A stretch of 26,787 bases of DNA from Floccifex sp051873555. Lineage in GTDB: Bacteria > Bacillota_I > Bacilli_A > Erysipelotrichales > Erysipelotrichaceae. Position numbers and translations under genes: made by a program. Shown in pieces: positions 14,314-24,197 of this stretch (positions are counted from its first letter, which is position 1; each line of letters begins with the position of its first letter). The notes under the pieces are model-generated. The model did not search any database, was not told where the DNA came from, and saw nothing but the letters and a program-made list of their open reading frames with translations. The stretch covers positions 1 through 26,787 of the forward strand of contig NZ_JBJEEY010000162.1 of NCBI RefSeq assembly GCF_051873555.1, in the 5' to 3' direction.

Positions 14314-15766
14314 AATCCATATTTGTATATTCCATTAAATACGAATCCACTTCACGAGCACATTCCTTGCCTTCATGAATGGCCCATACGACTAACGATT
14401 GACCACGACGAACATCTCCTGCCGCAAAGATATTCGATTCACTGGTCTGATATCGATTCGCTTGTGTAGAAATCGTATTTCGTGGTGTCATATCAAGATG
14501 GAAATCTTCATTAATATAGCTTTCCATCCCCGTAAAACCGGCTGCAATCAATAATAAATCACATTGAAGTGTTTGTTCACTGCCTTCAACAGGCACCATT
14601 TTTCGATTTTCAAATTTAATTTTTGTGGTTTTAACTTGTGTAATCTTTCCTTTTTCACTAATTAATTCGCTTAAAGTTGTTTCATAAATACGAGGATCTT
14701 CTTTAAATAAAGCAATGGCTTCTTGTTGACCATAATCTGTTTTGCAGACATTTGGCCATTCTGGCCAAGGATTGTTTTCTGTTCTTTGATCCGGTGCCTT
14801 TGGCATCATTTCAATTTGAACAACACTTTTCGCACCTTGTCGTAAAGCCGTACCAACACAGTCATTTCCTGTATCTCCACCACCAACAATAACTACATTT
14901 TTATTTTTGGCACTAATCATAGGACTATGATCCAATAAATTTTTTGTAGACTTTGTTAAGTAATCCACCGCAAAATATACACCATCTATATCTCGATTAA
15001 TGACATTGATATCACGTGCCTGTTTAGATCCACAGCACAATACAATGGCATCAAATTCTTTTAGAAGATCTTCTTTTTTGATATCTTTACCTACATTGGT
15101 ATTCAAACAAAATTGAATGCCTTCTTCTTTTAATAATTCAATTCTTCGATCAATAAATTGTTTTTCCAGCTTCATGTTTGGAATTCCATACATTAATAAA
15201 CCACCAGGACGATTTTCTCTTTCAAAAACCGTAACATTGTGTCCTCTTTTATTTAATGTATAGGCACAAGCTAAACCAGAAGGTCCACTGCCAATAATAG
15301 CTACTTTTTTATCAGAACGAATTTTAGGTGGATTGGCTTTCATCCATCCATTTTGATAAGCCGTTTCAATAATAAAGTATTCATTATCATGAATGGTAAC
15401 AGGATCGTCATAAATACCATTGATGCACGCTTTTTCACAAAGAGCAGGGCATACACGCGATGTAAATTCTGGAAATGGATTGGTCTTTAATAAACGAGAA
15501 AGCGCATGTTGATAATTTCCATTGTAGATTTCATCATTCCATTCTGGAATTAAATTATGTAAAGGACAACCTGTTACTTTTCCTTTTAATTCGATGGCAC
15601 TTTGACAAAAGGGAACACCACAGTTCATACAACGCGCAGCTTGTTTTGCGCGTTGTTGTGCATCTAAATAAACATGAAATTCGTTATAATTTTTTAATCG
15701 ATCTAAAGGAGCTATACAATTGTTTTCTTCTCGATCGTATTCTAAAAATCCAGTTGGTTTACCCAT
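14312..15766 (-). CDS. gltD: Glutamate synthase, small (beta) subunit
   Basis: A 484-residue NADPH-dependent subunit that passes electrons to the large subunit so glutamine plus 2-oxoglutarate gives two glutamates. Two N-terminal cysteine groups hold the iron-sulphur clusters: C46, C49, C54, C67 and C106, C110, C114. The FAD fold GSGPSG is at 159-164 and the NADPH fold GGGDTG at 295-300. The C-terminus has the FAD motif IFAAGDVRRGQSLVVWA. AGGAGGG is before the ATG. It begins 11 nt after the gltB stop, so the two are co-expressed. Length is as in E. coli GltD. Confidence 0.95.
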   Translation of the reverse strand: MGKPTGFLEYDREENNCIAPLDRLKNYNEFHVYLDAQQRAKQAARCMNCGVPFCQSAIELKGKVTGCPLHNLIPEWNDEIYNGNYQHALSRLLKTNPFPEFTSRVCPALCEKACINGIYDDPVTIHDNEYFIIETAYQNGWMKANPPKIRSDKKVAIIGSGPSGLACAYTLNKRGHNVTVFERENRPGGLLMYGIPNMKLEKQFIDRRIELLKEEGIQFCLNTNVGKDIKKEDLLKEFDAIVLCCGSKQARDINVINRDIDGVYFAVDYLTKSTKNLLDHSPMISAKNKNVVIVGGGDTGNDCVGTALRQGAKSVVQIEMMPKAPDQRTENNPWPEWPNVCKTDYGQQEAIALFKEDPRIYETTLSELISEKGKITQVKTTKIKFENRKMVPVEGSEQTLQCDLLLIAAGFTGMESYINEDFHLDMTPRNTISTQANRYQTSESNIFAAGDVRRGQSLVVWAIHEGKECAREVDSYLMEYTNMD

Positions 15767-15777
15767 ATATATCCCTC

Positions 15778-18700
15778 CTATTGAAAAGCCTGTTCAAAAG
15801 CCATCAATTCAGCTTCATCTGAATGGAAGCCTTTATCTTCTAATGCTTTAATTGAATCTTTGATTTTTCGATAATCATTTGGAATGATTTTCTTGAAATT
15901 CATTAATTCATCACTAAAATGATCTAATATTTCTTGTGCAATGGTTGAATTTGTAGCTTGTACATGTTCTTTTAATAAACCATATAAAACTTCCTGATCC
16001 ACTTTTCCTTCTACCATTTCGATGCTGACTAATTCTTTATTGATTCTTTTATATAAATCATGGTCACGGTCTAATACATAGGCAATACCACCGCTCATAC
16101 CAGCTGCAAAGTTTTTACCAGTTTTTCCTAAAATGACGGCAATACCACCTGTCATATATTCCAATCCATGGTCTCCACATCCTTCTACAACAGCTGTAGC
16201 TCCTGAATTACGTACACAAAAACGTTCACCCGCAATTCCTCGAATAAAGGCTTTACCGCTTGTGGCTCCATATAAAGCTACGTTACCAATGATGACATTT
16301 TCTTCGGCTTTGAAAACAGATTTTTCATCAGGTGCAATGATTAATTTACCACCCGATAAACCTTTTCCAAAATAATCATTGGCATCGCCTTTTACATCTA
16401 ATGTCAAACCAGAAGGAATGAAAGAACCAAATGATTGACCGGCTCCTCCATGACAATGCACAATAAATGTATCTTCTTTTACATGGTTTCCACATTGTTT
16501 TGTGATTTCAGAACCCAAAATCGTTCCAACTGTACGATCGGTTGAAGAAATTTCAATGCTTTCTTCATGTTTTCTTTGTTTCTTAAAATAAGGTGTAAAT
16601 TTTGGTAATAAAGTCGAAACGTCAATTGTCTTTTCCAATTTGAAATCATATTCATCTTCTGAAATATGATGAATATTGTTTCCATCATTTAAAACACTAG
16701 ATAAATCCATTTCTTTTTCACGACTTGTTTGCTGATCACGAATTGTTAAACAATCACTTCGACCAACCATTTCATCAATGGAATGGAAACCTAAATCTGC
16801 CATAATTTCTCGAAGTTCCTGTGCAATGAACAACATAAAATTCATAACATATTCTGGCTTTCCTTTGAATCGTTTTCGAAGTTCACTATTTTGTGTAGCT
16901 ACACCAAATGGACATGTATCTAAGTTACATACACGCATCATAGCACATCCCATTGTGATTAATGGAGCAGTCGCAAAACCAAATTCTTCCGCACCTAACA
17001 TACAAGCTATGGCAACATCTCTTCCACTCATTAATTTTCCATCGGTTTCAATAATGACATGGGAACGAAGACCATTTTCAATTAAAGTTTTATGTGCTTC
17101 AGCTAATCCCAATTCCCAAGGAAGACCTGCATGATGAATGGAACTTTGAGGAGCAGCTCCTGTACCTCCATCGTATCCTGAAATTAAGACAACAGTGGCA
17201 CCCGCTTTGGCAACACCGGCTGCAATGGTACCAACACCTGCTTCGGATACCAGCTTAACCGAAATACGTGCATCTCGATTGGCATTTTTTAAGTCATAAA
17301 TTAATTGTGCCAAATCCTCAATAGAATAAATATCATGATGAGGAGGTGGGGAAATCAAAGATACCCCTGGTGTTGAATAACGAGTTTTGGCAATCCAAGG
17401 ATAAACTTTACGACCCGGTAAATGACCACCTTCACCAGGTTTAGCACCTTGAGCCATTTTAATTTGAATTTCTTTGGCACTGACTAAGTATTCACTTGTG
17501 ACACCAAATCGACCAGAAGCCACTTGTTTAATGGCACTATTTTTTTCTGTTCCTAAACGCTCTCTTTTTTCGCCACCTTCACCTGAATTGGATTTACCAC
17601 CTAATCGATTCATCGCAATGGCCATACAAGTATGCGCTTCTTCTGAAATTGATCCATAAGACATAGCTCCTGTTTTAAATCGTTTCACAATATCATAAAC
17701 GGATTCTACTTCTTCAATTGGAATTGATGGATTCACTTTTTTAAATGCCAATTGAGAACGAATGGTATGAGGACGTTCTACATCATTGACCATGCTTGTA
17801 TATTCTTTAAATAATGCATAATCATTATTTTGAGTTGCACGCTGTAAAGTGACAATGGTTTTTGGATTGTATAAATGATCTTCTTTTCCATTTCCACTTC
17901 TTAATTTATGGAATCCTGTACTATCTAAAGATGTATCCACACCCAATCCCAGTGGATCAAATGCACGATCGTGATGGAAAATGATATCTTCTTCAATTTC
18001 TTTTAAACCAATTCCACCAATTCGTGAAACTGTATTGGTAAAATAAGCATCGATGACTTCCTGACTAATTCCAATGGCTTCAAATATTTGCGCATCTTGA
18101 TACGATTGTAAAGTTGAAATCCCCATTTTTGCAGCAATCTTAACAATTCCATGTAAAATGGCTTCATTATAGTCTTTAATCGCAATAGAAGGCTCTTTAT
18201 CTAACATATCCATTTGAATCATTTCTTCAATGGTTTCATGTGCTAAATATGGATATACGGCATTGGCTCCAAAACCTAATAAGGTTGCGAATTGATGTAC
18301 ATCTCTAGGCTCTCCACTTTCAACAATTAAAGTTACGGCTGTTTTCTTTTTGGTTTTAATTAAATGCTGGCTGATGGCACTGACAGCTAATAAACTAGGA
18401 ATCGCAACATGGCTTTCATCAATGCCTTTGTCACTTAAAATCAAAATATTGGCTCCTTGCCGATAAGCACGATCCACGCTGACAAATAAATTATGAATCG
18501 CATCTTTTAAAGGCATTCCACGATAGAATAATAAAGAAATAGTCTGGTTATTAAATCCTTTTTTATTTAAAGAACGAATTTTTTGCATATCACGTTCTGT
18601 TAAAATTGGATTATTGACTTCTAATACCGTACAATTCTGTGACTTTTCTTCTAATAAATTACCATCAGATCCTAAATAAACCGTTGTATCTGTAATGATT

Positions 18701-20259
18701 TGTTCACGCAAAGAATCAATCGGTGGATTGGTCACCTGTGCAAATAATTGTTTAAAATAATGAAAAAGGGAAGGATGATGTTTTGATAAAACAGCTAATG
18801 GAATATCCACTCCCATAGCAGCTGTTGGTTCTACTCCGTTTTTTGCCGTTGGTAAAATTGTATTTTTACATTCTTCATATGTATATCCAAAGACTTTATA
18901 TAACTTATCTCTTTGATCCTGGGTATGCATACTTGGTTTTTTATCCGGTGCAGGTAAATCTTTTAAATGAATTAAATTTGTATCTAACCATTCTCCATAT
19001 GGATTTTTAGACGCATAATATTCCTTTAATTCATCATCATCAATCATTCTCTTTTGTTTAGTATCCACTAGTAACATTTTTCCAGGACGCAAACGATCTT
19101 TTTTAATGATTTTTTCTGGTTCGATATCTAATACACCAACTTCACTTGATAAAATCAACATATTGTCATCGGTAATATAATAACGACTCGGACGAAGTCC
19201 ATTACGATCCAATATAGCACCTACTACATCTCCATCCGAGAAAATGATAGCCGCTGGACCATCCCATGGTTCTAACATCGTTGAATAATAATGATAAAAA
19301 TCTTTTTTTGTCTGGCTCATTTCTGTATGTTTCCAAGGCTCTGGAATGGTAATCATAACAGCCTGAGCTAAATCCATACCATTCATGACCATAAATTCTA
19401 AAGCATTATCTAACATGGCACTATCGGAACCATTAACATTGATTACAGGAAGAATTTTTGTATATTCTTCAGATAAAAACTTAGAATCCATGCTTTCTTC
19501 TCGAGCCAACATACGATTGGCATTTCCACGGATTGTATTAATTTCTCCATTATGTGCAATAAAACGATTTGGATGTGCTCTTTGCCAGGAAGGCGTTGTA
19601 TTGGTAGAGAATCTGGAATGAACAATCGCAATCGCGGATTGATAATTTTTATCTTGTAAATCCTGATAGAATTCACGTAATTGATTGACTAAAAACATTC
19701 CTTTATAAACAATGGTTTTGCTGGAAAGAGAAGCCACATATGTGTCCGGACAACTTTTTTCAAATTCTCTTCGAATCACATACAATTGACGCTCGAAATC
19801 TTCTTGAGACAATGAATTATCTTTATCGATAAAGCCTTGCATAATATATGGCATACAATCTTTTGCTCCTTTTCCAAGTATATCTGGATGACAAGGAACA
19901 ATACGCCAACCCAAAAATTTTGCACCTTCTTTTTGAACAATGGTTTCAAATAATTTTTTAGCTTGATTTCGTTTTAAAGATTGCTGGGGAAAGAAAAACA
20001 TTCCCACTCCATATTCTCTTGAACCACGAATTTTGATATTTTCACTTTGACAAACTTTTGAAAAAAATGAATGCGAAATTTGTAATAAAATACCGACACC
20101 ATCACCAACTTGTCCACTGGCATCTTTACCAGCTCTATGTTCGAGTTTTTCAACAATATGAAGTGCCTGATCAACTACACGATAACTTTGTGTTCCATCA
20201 ATTTGAACTACGGTTCCAATTCCACAGGCATCATGTTCCATTTTGTATAGATCGTTCAT
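15778..20259 (-). CDS. gltB: Glutamate synthase, large (alpha) subunit
   Basis: A 1493-residue multidomain enzyme. Order: N-terminal class II glutamine amidotransferase (nucleophile Cys12 after a short propeptide, MEHDACGIG), central domain, FMN-binding synthase domain with the 3Fe-4S motif CAMMRVCNLDTCPFG, and a C-terminal GXGXG helix domain (GGAGQSFGSFIPSG and GGIAVILG). It releases ammonia from glutamine and channels it to 2-oxoglutarate. Start: the ATG at 20259 has AGAAGG upstream and gives the expected short propeptide; the ATG at 20295 would overlap the asnB end and add 12 residues. It sits 16 nt after asnB and 11 nt before gltD in the same operon. Confidence 0.96.
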   Translation of the reverse strand: MNDLYKMEHDACGIGTVVQIDGTQSYRVVDQALHIVEKLEHRAGKDASGQVGDGVGILLQISHSFFSKVCQSENIKIRGSREYGVGMFFFPQQSLKRNQAKKLFETIVQKEGAKFLGWRIVPCHPDILGKGAKDCMPYIMQGFIDKDNSLSQEDFERQLYVIRREFEKSCPDTYVASLSSKTIVYKGMFLVNQLREFYQDLQDKNYQSAIAIVHSRFSTNTTPSWQRAHPNRFIAHNGEINTIRGNANRMLAREESMDSKFLSEEYTKILPVINVNGSDSAMLDNALEFMVMNGMDLAQAVMITIPEPWKHTEMSQTKKDFYHYYSTMLEPWDGPAAIIFSDGDVVGAILDRNGLRPSRYYITDDNMLILSSEVGVLDIEPEKIIKKDRLRPGKMLLVDTKQKRMIDDDELKEYYASKNPYGEWLDTNLIHLKDLPAPDKKPSMHTQDQRDKLYKVFGYTYEECKNTILPTAKNGVEPTAAMGVDIPLAVLSKHHPSLFHYFKQLFAQVTNPPIDSLREQIITDTTVYLGSDGNLLEEKSQNCTVLEVNNPILTERDMQKIRSLNKKGFNNQTISLLFYRGMPLKDAIHNLFVSVDRAYRQGANILILSDKGIDESHVAIPSLLAVSAISQHLIKTKKKTAVTLIVESGEPRDVHQFATLLGFGANAVYPYLAHETIEEMIQMDMLDKEPSIAIKDYNEAILHGIVKIAAKMGISTLQSYQDAQIFEAIGISQEVIDAYFTNTVSRIGGIGLKEIEEDIIFHHDRAFDPLGLGVDTSLDSTGFHKLRSGNGKEDHLYNPKTIVTLQRATQNNDYALFKEYTSMVNDVERPHTIRSQLAFKKVNPSIPIEEVESVYDIVKRFKTGAMSYGSISEEAHTCMAIAMNRLGGKSNSGEGGEKRERLGTEKNSAIKQVASGRFGVTSEYLVSAKEIQIKMAQGAKPGEGGHLPGRKVYPWIAKTRYSTPGVSLISPPPHHDIYSIEDLAQLIYDLKNANRDARISVKLVSEAGVGTIAAGVAKAGATVVLISGYDGGTGAAPQSSIHHAGLPWELGLAEAHKTLIENGLRSHVIIETDGKLMSGRDVAIACMLGAEEFGFATAPLITMGCAMMRVCNLDTCPFGVATQNSELRKRFKGKPEYVMNFMLFIAQELREIMADLGFHSIDEMVGRSDCLTIRDQQTSREKEMDLSSVLNDGNNIHHISEDEYDFKLEKTIDVSTLLPKFTPYFKKQRKHEESIEISSTDRTVGTILGSEITKQCGNHVKEDTFIVHCHGGAGQSFGSFIPSGLTLDVKGDANDYFGKGLSGGKLIIAPDEKSVFKAEENVIIGNVALYGATSGKAFIRGIAGERFCVRNSGATAVVEGCGDHGLEYMTGGIAVILGKTGKNFAAGMSGGIAYVLDRDHDLYKRINKELVSIEMVEGKVDQEVLYGLLKEHVQATNSTIAQEILDHFSDELMNFKKIIPNDYRKIKDSIKALEDKGFHSDEAELMAFEQAFQ

Positions 20260-20275
20260 CTTTCTAACCTTCTTT

Positions 20276-21859
20276 CTATTTTCCACTATCTCCATAGTTT
20301 GTTAAATAACGAGCCGATGGATCGTTTACGTTACATCCGTCCCATTCTTTATTTGGCATCCAGAAATCCACAATCATTTGACTTTGACCTGGATAAAATT
20401 CTTCAAAGATTTCTCGATATAATAAAGATTCTTTGGTAAATGGTCTGGCATGTTGATATTTCTTGCATTTTTCTTCAAATTCAGAATCCGAATAAAAATT
20501 TTGTGCATATTCTTTAATATCATCGACTAAAGAATGACCTACTGCATCAGAGAAAGCTGCTTTTTCTCGCATTAAGATACTTTCTGGTAAAATGTGATCC
20601 GATGCAAAGGCATGTCGTAATAAATATTTTCCTTTTTGATAGACATTCATTTTCTTTTCTGGATTGATTGACATGACATATTCTACAAAGTCTAAATCTC
20701 CAAAAGGTACACGAGCTTCTAATGAATGAGTGGAAATACAGCGATCGGCACGGAGTACATCATACATATGTAATTCACGAATTCGTTTTTCACTTTCTTT
20801 TTGGAAAGATGGAGCATCTGGTGCAAAATCTGTATATTTATATCCAAATAATTCATCACTGATTTCACCAGTTAATAATACACGTATATTGGTTTGTTCA
20901 TGTATGGCTTTACATAATAGATACATTCCAATAGAAGCACGAATGGTCGTAATATCATAAGTAGCTAATGCATAGATAACAGGACGAATGGCTTGAATTA
21001 CATCTTCTTTATTGATAATGATTTCATGATGATTGGAGCCAATATAATCTGCGACTTCTTTGGCGTATTTTAAGTCAATGGCATCAATATCCATTCCAAT
21101 CGCAAAAGTTTCAATAGGTTTTGGTAATAAATTTTGAGCTATCGCACAAACTAAAGAGGAATCCAATCCACCACTTAATAAGAAACCTACAGGCGCATCG
21201 GCATCCAGTCGTTTATCAACACCTTTGATTAAATAGTCATGAATATTTTGACAAATAGTTTCTACATCATCGTCAATGATTTCTTTGGTTTGTGTCATAT
21301 CTCTATAACAAATAAATTGTTTGTCTTTATAGTAATGACCAACAGGGAAGGGATAAATTGAATCCACCATTTTTACTAACATCTTTGGCTCACTGGCAAA
21401 AATGATGTCTCCATTTTGGTCGTATCCATAATATAAAGGACGAATTCCAATAGGATCTCGAGCTGCAATTAATTGATTTGACTGGGCATCATATAATACA
21501 AGAGCAAACTCGGCATCTAATTCTTTAAACATTTCACATCCTTTTTCTTCAAATAAAGGCAATAAAATTTCGCAATCACTTTCGCTTGAAAATTCAATCC
21601 CTTTTTGAATCAATCGATTCTTTATTTTACGAAACCCATAGATTTCACCATTACAGACTAGAGCACTTCCTTTTCTGGTAAATGGTTGCATACCTTCTGG
21701 GGTTAAACCCATAATGGATAATCTTTGAAATCCTAGAGTAACATCATCAAACTGAAGAATTTTTTGATCATCGGGTCCTCTGGAAGTTGTGGTTTGCAGT
21801 CCACTTTCGATTTGTTGATATGATAACTGTTTTCCTTTATATCCTAAAATTGTACACAT
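20276..21859 (-). CDS. asnB: Asparagine synthase (glutamine-hydrolysing)
   Basis: Makes asparagine from aspartate, ATP and glutamine. The protein has 527 residues. The N-terminal class II amidotransferase domain starts MCTILGYKG, with Cys2 becoming the N-terminal nucleophile, and has RGPDD at 27-31. The C-terminal ATP-pyrophosphatase domain has SGGLDSS at 229-235. The ATG at 21859 is required for Cys2 to be exposed and has AAAGGA upstream; the ATG at 21892 lies in the preceding hairpin. It is between glnN and gltB, so it likely uses glutamine made by GSIII. The terminator-like hairpin ahead of it could reduce its expression relative to glnN. Confidence 0.95.
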   Translation of the reverse strand: MCTILGYKGKQLSYQQIESGLQTTTSRGPDDQKILQFDDVTLGFQRLSIMGLTPEGMQPFTRKGSALVCNGEIYGFRKIKNRLIQKGIEFSSESDCEILLPLFEEKGCEMFKELDAEFALVLYDAQSNQLIAARDPIGIRPLYYGYDQNGDIIFASEPKMLVKMVDSIYPFPVGHYYKDKQFICYRDMTQTKEIIDDDVETICQNIHDYLIKGVDKRLDADAPVGFLLSGGLDSSLVCAIAQNLLPKPIETFAIGMDIDAIDLKYAKEVADYIGSNHHEIIINKEDVIQAIRPVIYALATYDITTIRASIGMYLLCKAIHEQTNIRVLLTGEISDELFGYKYTDFAPDAPSFQKESEKRIRELHMYDVLRADRCISTHSLEARVPFGDLDFVEYVMSINPEKKMNVYQKGKYLLRHAFASDHILPESILMREKAAFSDAVGHSLVDDIKEYAQNFYSDSEFEEKCKKYQHARPFTKESLLYREIFEEFYPGQSQMIVDFWMPNKEWDGCNVNDPSARYLTNYGDSGK

Positions 21860-21873
21860 AATGATTCCTTTCC

Positions 21874-21902
21874 AAAAAATGAAAGCCGGCATTTGCCGGC
21901 TT
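21874..21902 (-). terminator. GC-rich terminator-like hairpin between glnN and asnB
   Basis: A perfect 8-bp GC-rich stem AAGCCGGC/GCCGGCTT with an AAAT loop on the minus strand (21895-21902 with 21883-21890) is followed by TCATTTTTT. It lies in the 50-nt gap before asnB, so it may end most glnN transcripts and let some read on into asnB-gltBD. Confidence 0.7.
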
Positions 21903-21908
21903 ATATAA

Positions 21909-24005
21909 TTACATTACACCAAATAAGAGCTTTCCATATGTAGGGAATGGCCATTCTGTTTCATCAACAATCACTTCCAATTCATCACATGGTTTTCTTA
22001 AATCGCTCATTAATCCTAAGATTACATCTCGAACAAAACAAGCTTTTTGTTCATAATTATCTTGTGCATCCATTTCTTTCATAGCACTTTCTAATCTAGA
22101 TACATTTTGATATGCTTTTGCTGTTAAAGAAGAAACTTGAGATAAAATGTTTTCTTCATAACTTGTATCAATGCAATCGCTAACGGATTTTTTTGCTAAA
22201 ATGGTATCGGCGAGTGTTTTTGAATATCTTGAGACGGCAGGCAAGATTTCTTTTTTCGCCATATCCAACATTGTTAAGGCTTCAATGTTGATAATTTTTA
22301 CATATTCTTCAATCAATACTTCATATCGAGACGTGATTTCTTCTTTTGAATACACACCATGTTTTTCAAATAAGGCAATGTTTTCGTCTTTCACAAAATA
22401 TGGAAGAGCATCTGGTGTTGTTTTTAAATTCAATAAACCACGTTTTTCGGCTTGTTCAATCCAAGAATCATCGTATCCATTTCCATTGAAAATAATACGT
22501 TTATGAGACTTGATTGTATCTTTAATTAAAGCATTTAATGCACTTTCAAAATCAGGAGCTGATTCTAAAGCATCCGCAAATTTTTCTAGTTCATCGGCAA
22601 CGGCTGTATTTAAGACAATGTTACATCCAGCAATTGAACTAGATGAACCAGGCATACGGAATTCGAATTTATTTCCAGTGAAGGCAAATGGACTGGTACG
22701 ATTTCGATCCGTTGAATCTTTTCTGAATTTAGGAAGAACATCGGCTCCAATTCGCATATATTCTTTTGTTTTACCTGAGTAATCTGTTTCATTTTCAATG
22801 GCTTCTAAAACTTCTGTTAATTCATCACCCAAGAAAATTGAAATAATAGCAGGAGGAGCTTCGTTAGCACCTAATCGATGGTCATTACCAGCTGTGGCAA
22901 CACTTAATCGTAATAAATCTTGATGTTCATCTACGGCTTTGATAACGGCACATAAGAACAATAAGAATTGAGCATTTTCATAAGGTGTTTCTCCAGGTTC
23001 TAATAAATTGATTCCTGTATTTGTACTCAATGACCAGTTATTGTGTTTACCAGAACCATTGACACCATCAAAAGGTTTTTCATGTAATAAACAAACCAAT
23101 CCATGGCGTTTGGCAATTCGTTGCATCAATTCCATTGTTAACTGGTTATGATCAGTGGCAATATTCGTTGTTGAGAAAACAGGAGCTAATTCATGTTGAG
23201 CAGGAGCCACTTCGTTGTGTTCTGTTTTAGCACTGATTCCTAATTTCCATAATTCAATATTTAATTCATCCATGAATTTTTGAACACGTGATTTAATGGT
23301 TCCAAAGTAATGGTCTTCCATTTCTTGTCCTTTTGGAGAATTGGCTCCAAACAATGTACGACCTGTATAAATTAAATCTTTACGTTGTTCATAATATTTT
23401 TGATCCACTAAGAAATATTCTTGTTCAGGTCCAACTGTAGTTTTTACTGAAACTACTTGATCATTTCCAAATAATTTTAAAATTCGTAAAGCCTGTTTAT
23501 TAATGGCTTCCATGGATCGTAATAAAGGTGTCTTTTTATCTAATGCATGACCTGTATAGGAGCAGAAAGCAGTTGGAATACATAATACTTTATTTTTTAT
23601 AAATGCATATGATGTTGGATCCCATGCAGTATATCCTCTTGCTTCGAAAGTTGCTCGTAAACCACCATTTGGGAAAGAAGAAGCATCCGGTTCACCCTTG
23701 ATCAATTCTTTTCCAGAGAAAGTCATAATGACATGTCCATCATCTGTTGGATGAATAAAACTGTCATGTTTTTCAGCGGTTACACCAGTCATTGGTTGAA
23801 ACCAGTGTGTATAATGTGTGGCTCCTTGTTCAATTGCCCATTCTTTCATCGCATGGCTCACAGCGTTGGCAATTTTGATGTTTAAGGGTTTACCCTCATC
23901 AATGGTTTTCATTAATTCCTTAAATGTGTCTTTTGGAAGTCGTTTTTTCATTTCGGCTTGATTAAAAACTTTTGATCCAAAAATTTCAGGTACTGATACT
24001 GTCAT
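21909..24005 (-). CDS. glnN: Glutamine synthetase type III
   Basis: Makes glutamine from glutamate, ammonia and ATP. GSIII is a large dodecameric form known from Bacteroides, cyanobacteria and some Bacillota. The protein has 698 residues, normal for the class. Characteristic motifs are KTTVGPEQEYFLVD, HNEVAPAQHELAPVF, NGSGKHNNWSLST and DRNRTSPFAFTGNKFEFRMPGSSSS, all intact. ATG at 24005 is preceded by AAGGAG at good spacing. An in-frame ATG at 24047 lies in the loop of the leader hairpin and is rejected. It is the first gene of glnN-asnB-gltB-gltD, and its leader carries a strong intrinsic terminator. Confidence 0.95.
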   Translation of the reverse strand: MTVSVPEIFGSKVFNQAEMKKRLPKDTFKELMKTIDEGKPLNIKIANAVSHAMKEWAIEQGATHYTHWFQPMTGVTAEKHDSFIHPTDDGHVIMTFSGKELIKGEPDASSFPNGGLRATFEARGYTAWDPTSYAFIKNKVLCIPTAFCSYTGHALDKKTPLLRSMEAINKQALRILKLFGNDQVVSVKTTVGPEQEYFLVDQKYYEQRKDLIYTGRTLFGANSPKGQEMEDHYFGTIKSRVQKFMDELNIELWKLGISAKTEHNEVAPAQHELAPVFSTTNIATDHNQLTMELMQRIAKRHGLVCLLHEKPFDGVNGSGKHNNWSLSTNTGINLLEPGETPYENAQFLLFLCAVIKAVDEHQDLLRLSVATAGNDHRLGANEAPPAIISIFLGDELTEVLEAIENETDYSGKTKEYMRIGADVLPKFRKDSTDRNRTSPFAFTGNKFEFRMPGSSSSIAGCNIVLNTAVADELEKFADALESAPDFESALNALIKDTIKSHKRIIFNGNGYDDSWIEQAEKRGLLNLKTTPDALPYFVKDENIALFEKHGVYSKEEITSRYEVLIEEYVKIINIEALTMLDMAKKEILPAVSRYSKTLADTILAKKSVSDCIDTSYEENILSQVSSLTAKAYQNVSRLESAMKEMDAQDNYEQKACFVRDVILGLMSDLRKPCDELEVIVDETEWPFPTYGKLLFGVM

Positions 24006-24023
24006 ATTGTTCTCCTTTTCGAT

Positions 24024-24076
24024 AAAAAAAGAGGCAAAGGTGCACAAAAAAATTTGTACATGGCACCTTTGCCTCT
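24024..24076 (-). promoter_or_regulatory. Leader terminator (attenuator) of glnN
   Basis: In the leader of glnN, AGAGGCAAAGGTGC (24063-24076) pairs perfectly over 14 bp with GCACCTTTGCCTCT (24030-24043), and is followed by T's to 24024. The loop holds an inner ACAAA/TTTGT stem. It is an intrinsic terminator lying between the glnN promoter and ribosome site, about 20 nt before the start codon, so expression needs readthrough or antitermination. Within the 5' arm, GGC-AAAGGT-GCC can form a small 3-bp hairpin with a hexaloop having A first and G fourth, as in known ANTAR RNA targets. Forming it would break the terminator. Only one such hairpin is seen, where the known targets have two. Confidence 0.8.
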
Positions 24077-24089
24077 ATTTATGTTCTCT

Positions 24090-24118
24090 ATTTTAGGGAG
24101 TGAAAAGAGATTTGTCAA
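24090..24118 (-). promoter_or_regulatory. Promoter of the glnN operon
   Basis: Minus strand TTGACA (24113-24118), 17-bp spacer, TAAAAT (24090-24095). The predicted start at about 24083 is only some 6 nt before the leader terminator's 5' arm. Confidence 0.8.
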
Positions 24119-24126
24119 ATAGAAAA

Positions 24127-24141
24127 TGAAATTTTTTTTCA
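24127..24141. promoter_or_regulatory. Dyad midway between the divergent glnN and glnA promoters
   Basis: TGAAA (24127-24131) and TTTCA (24137-24141) form an inverted repeat centred between the two -35 elements. It could be a shared operator, though AT-rich chance cannot be excluded. Confidence 0.3.
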
Positions 24142-24146
24142 AGGTA

Positions 24147-24175
24147 TTGAAACAAATGTAAAAAAATAGTATAAA
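24147..24175 (+). promoter_or_regulatory. Promoter of the glnA-ANTAR pair
   Basis: TTGAAA (24147-24152), 17-bp spacer, TATAAA (24170-24175). The mRNA would begin near 24182, leaving a leader of about 16 nt that holds GGAGG, so there is no room for attenuation here. Confidence 0.7.
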
Positions 24176-24197
24176 AGAGACAAAAACGGAGGATACT

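Noticed and set aside
24006..24047. Earlier glnN start at 24047
   Set aside because: It lies in the loop of the leader terminator and would translate the hairpin; 24005 has a clean AAGGAG.
24077..24197. GlnR/TnrA box in the glnN-glnA intergenic region
   Set aside because: No TGTnA-N7-TnACA match was found; TGTCA near 24113 belongs to the glnN -35 and has no partner.
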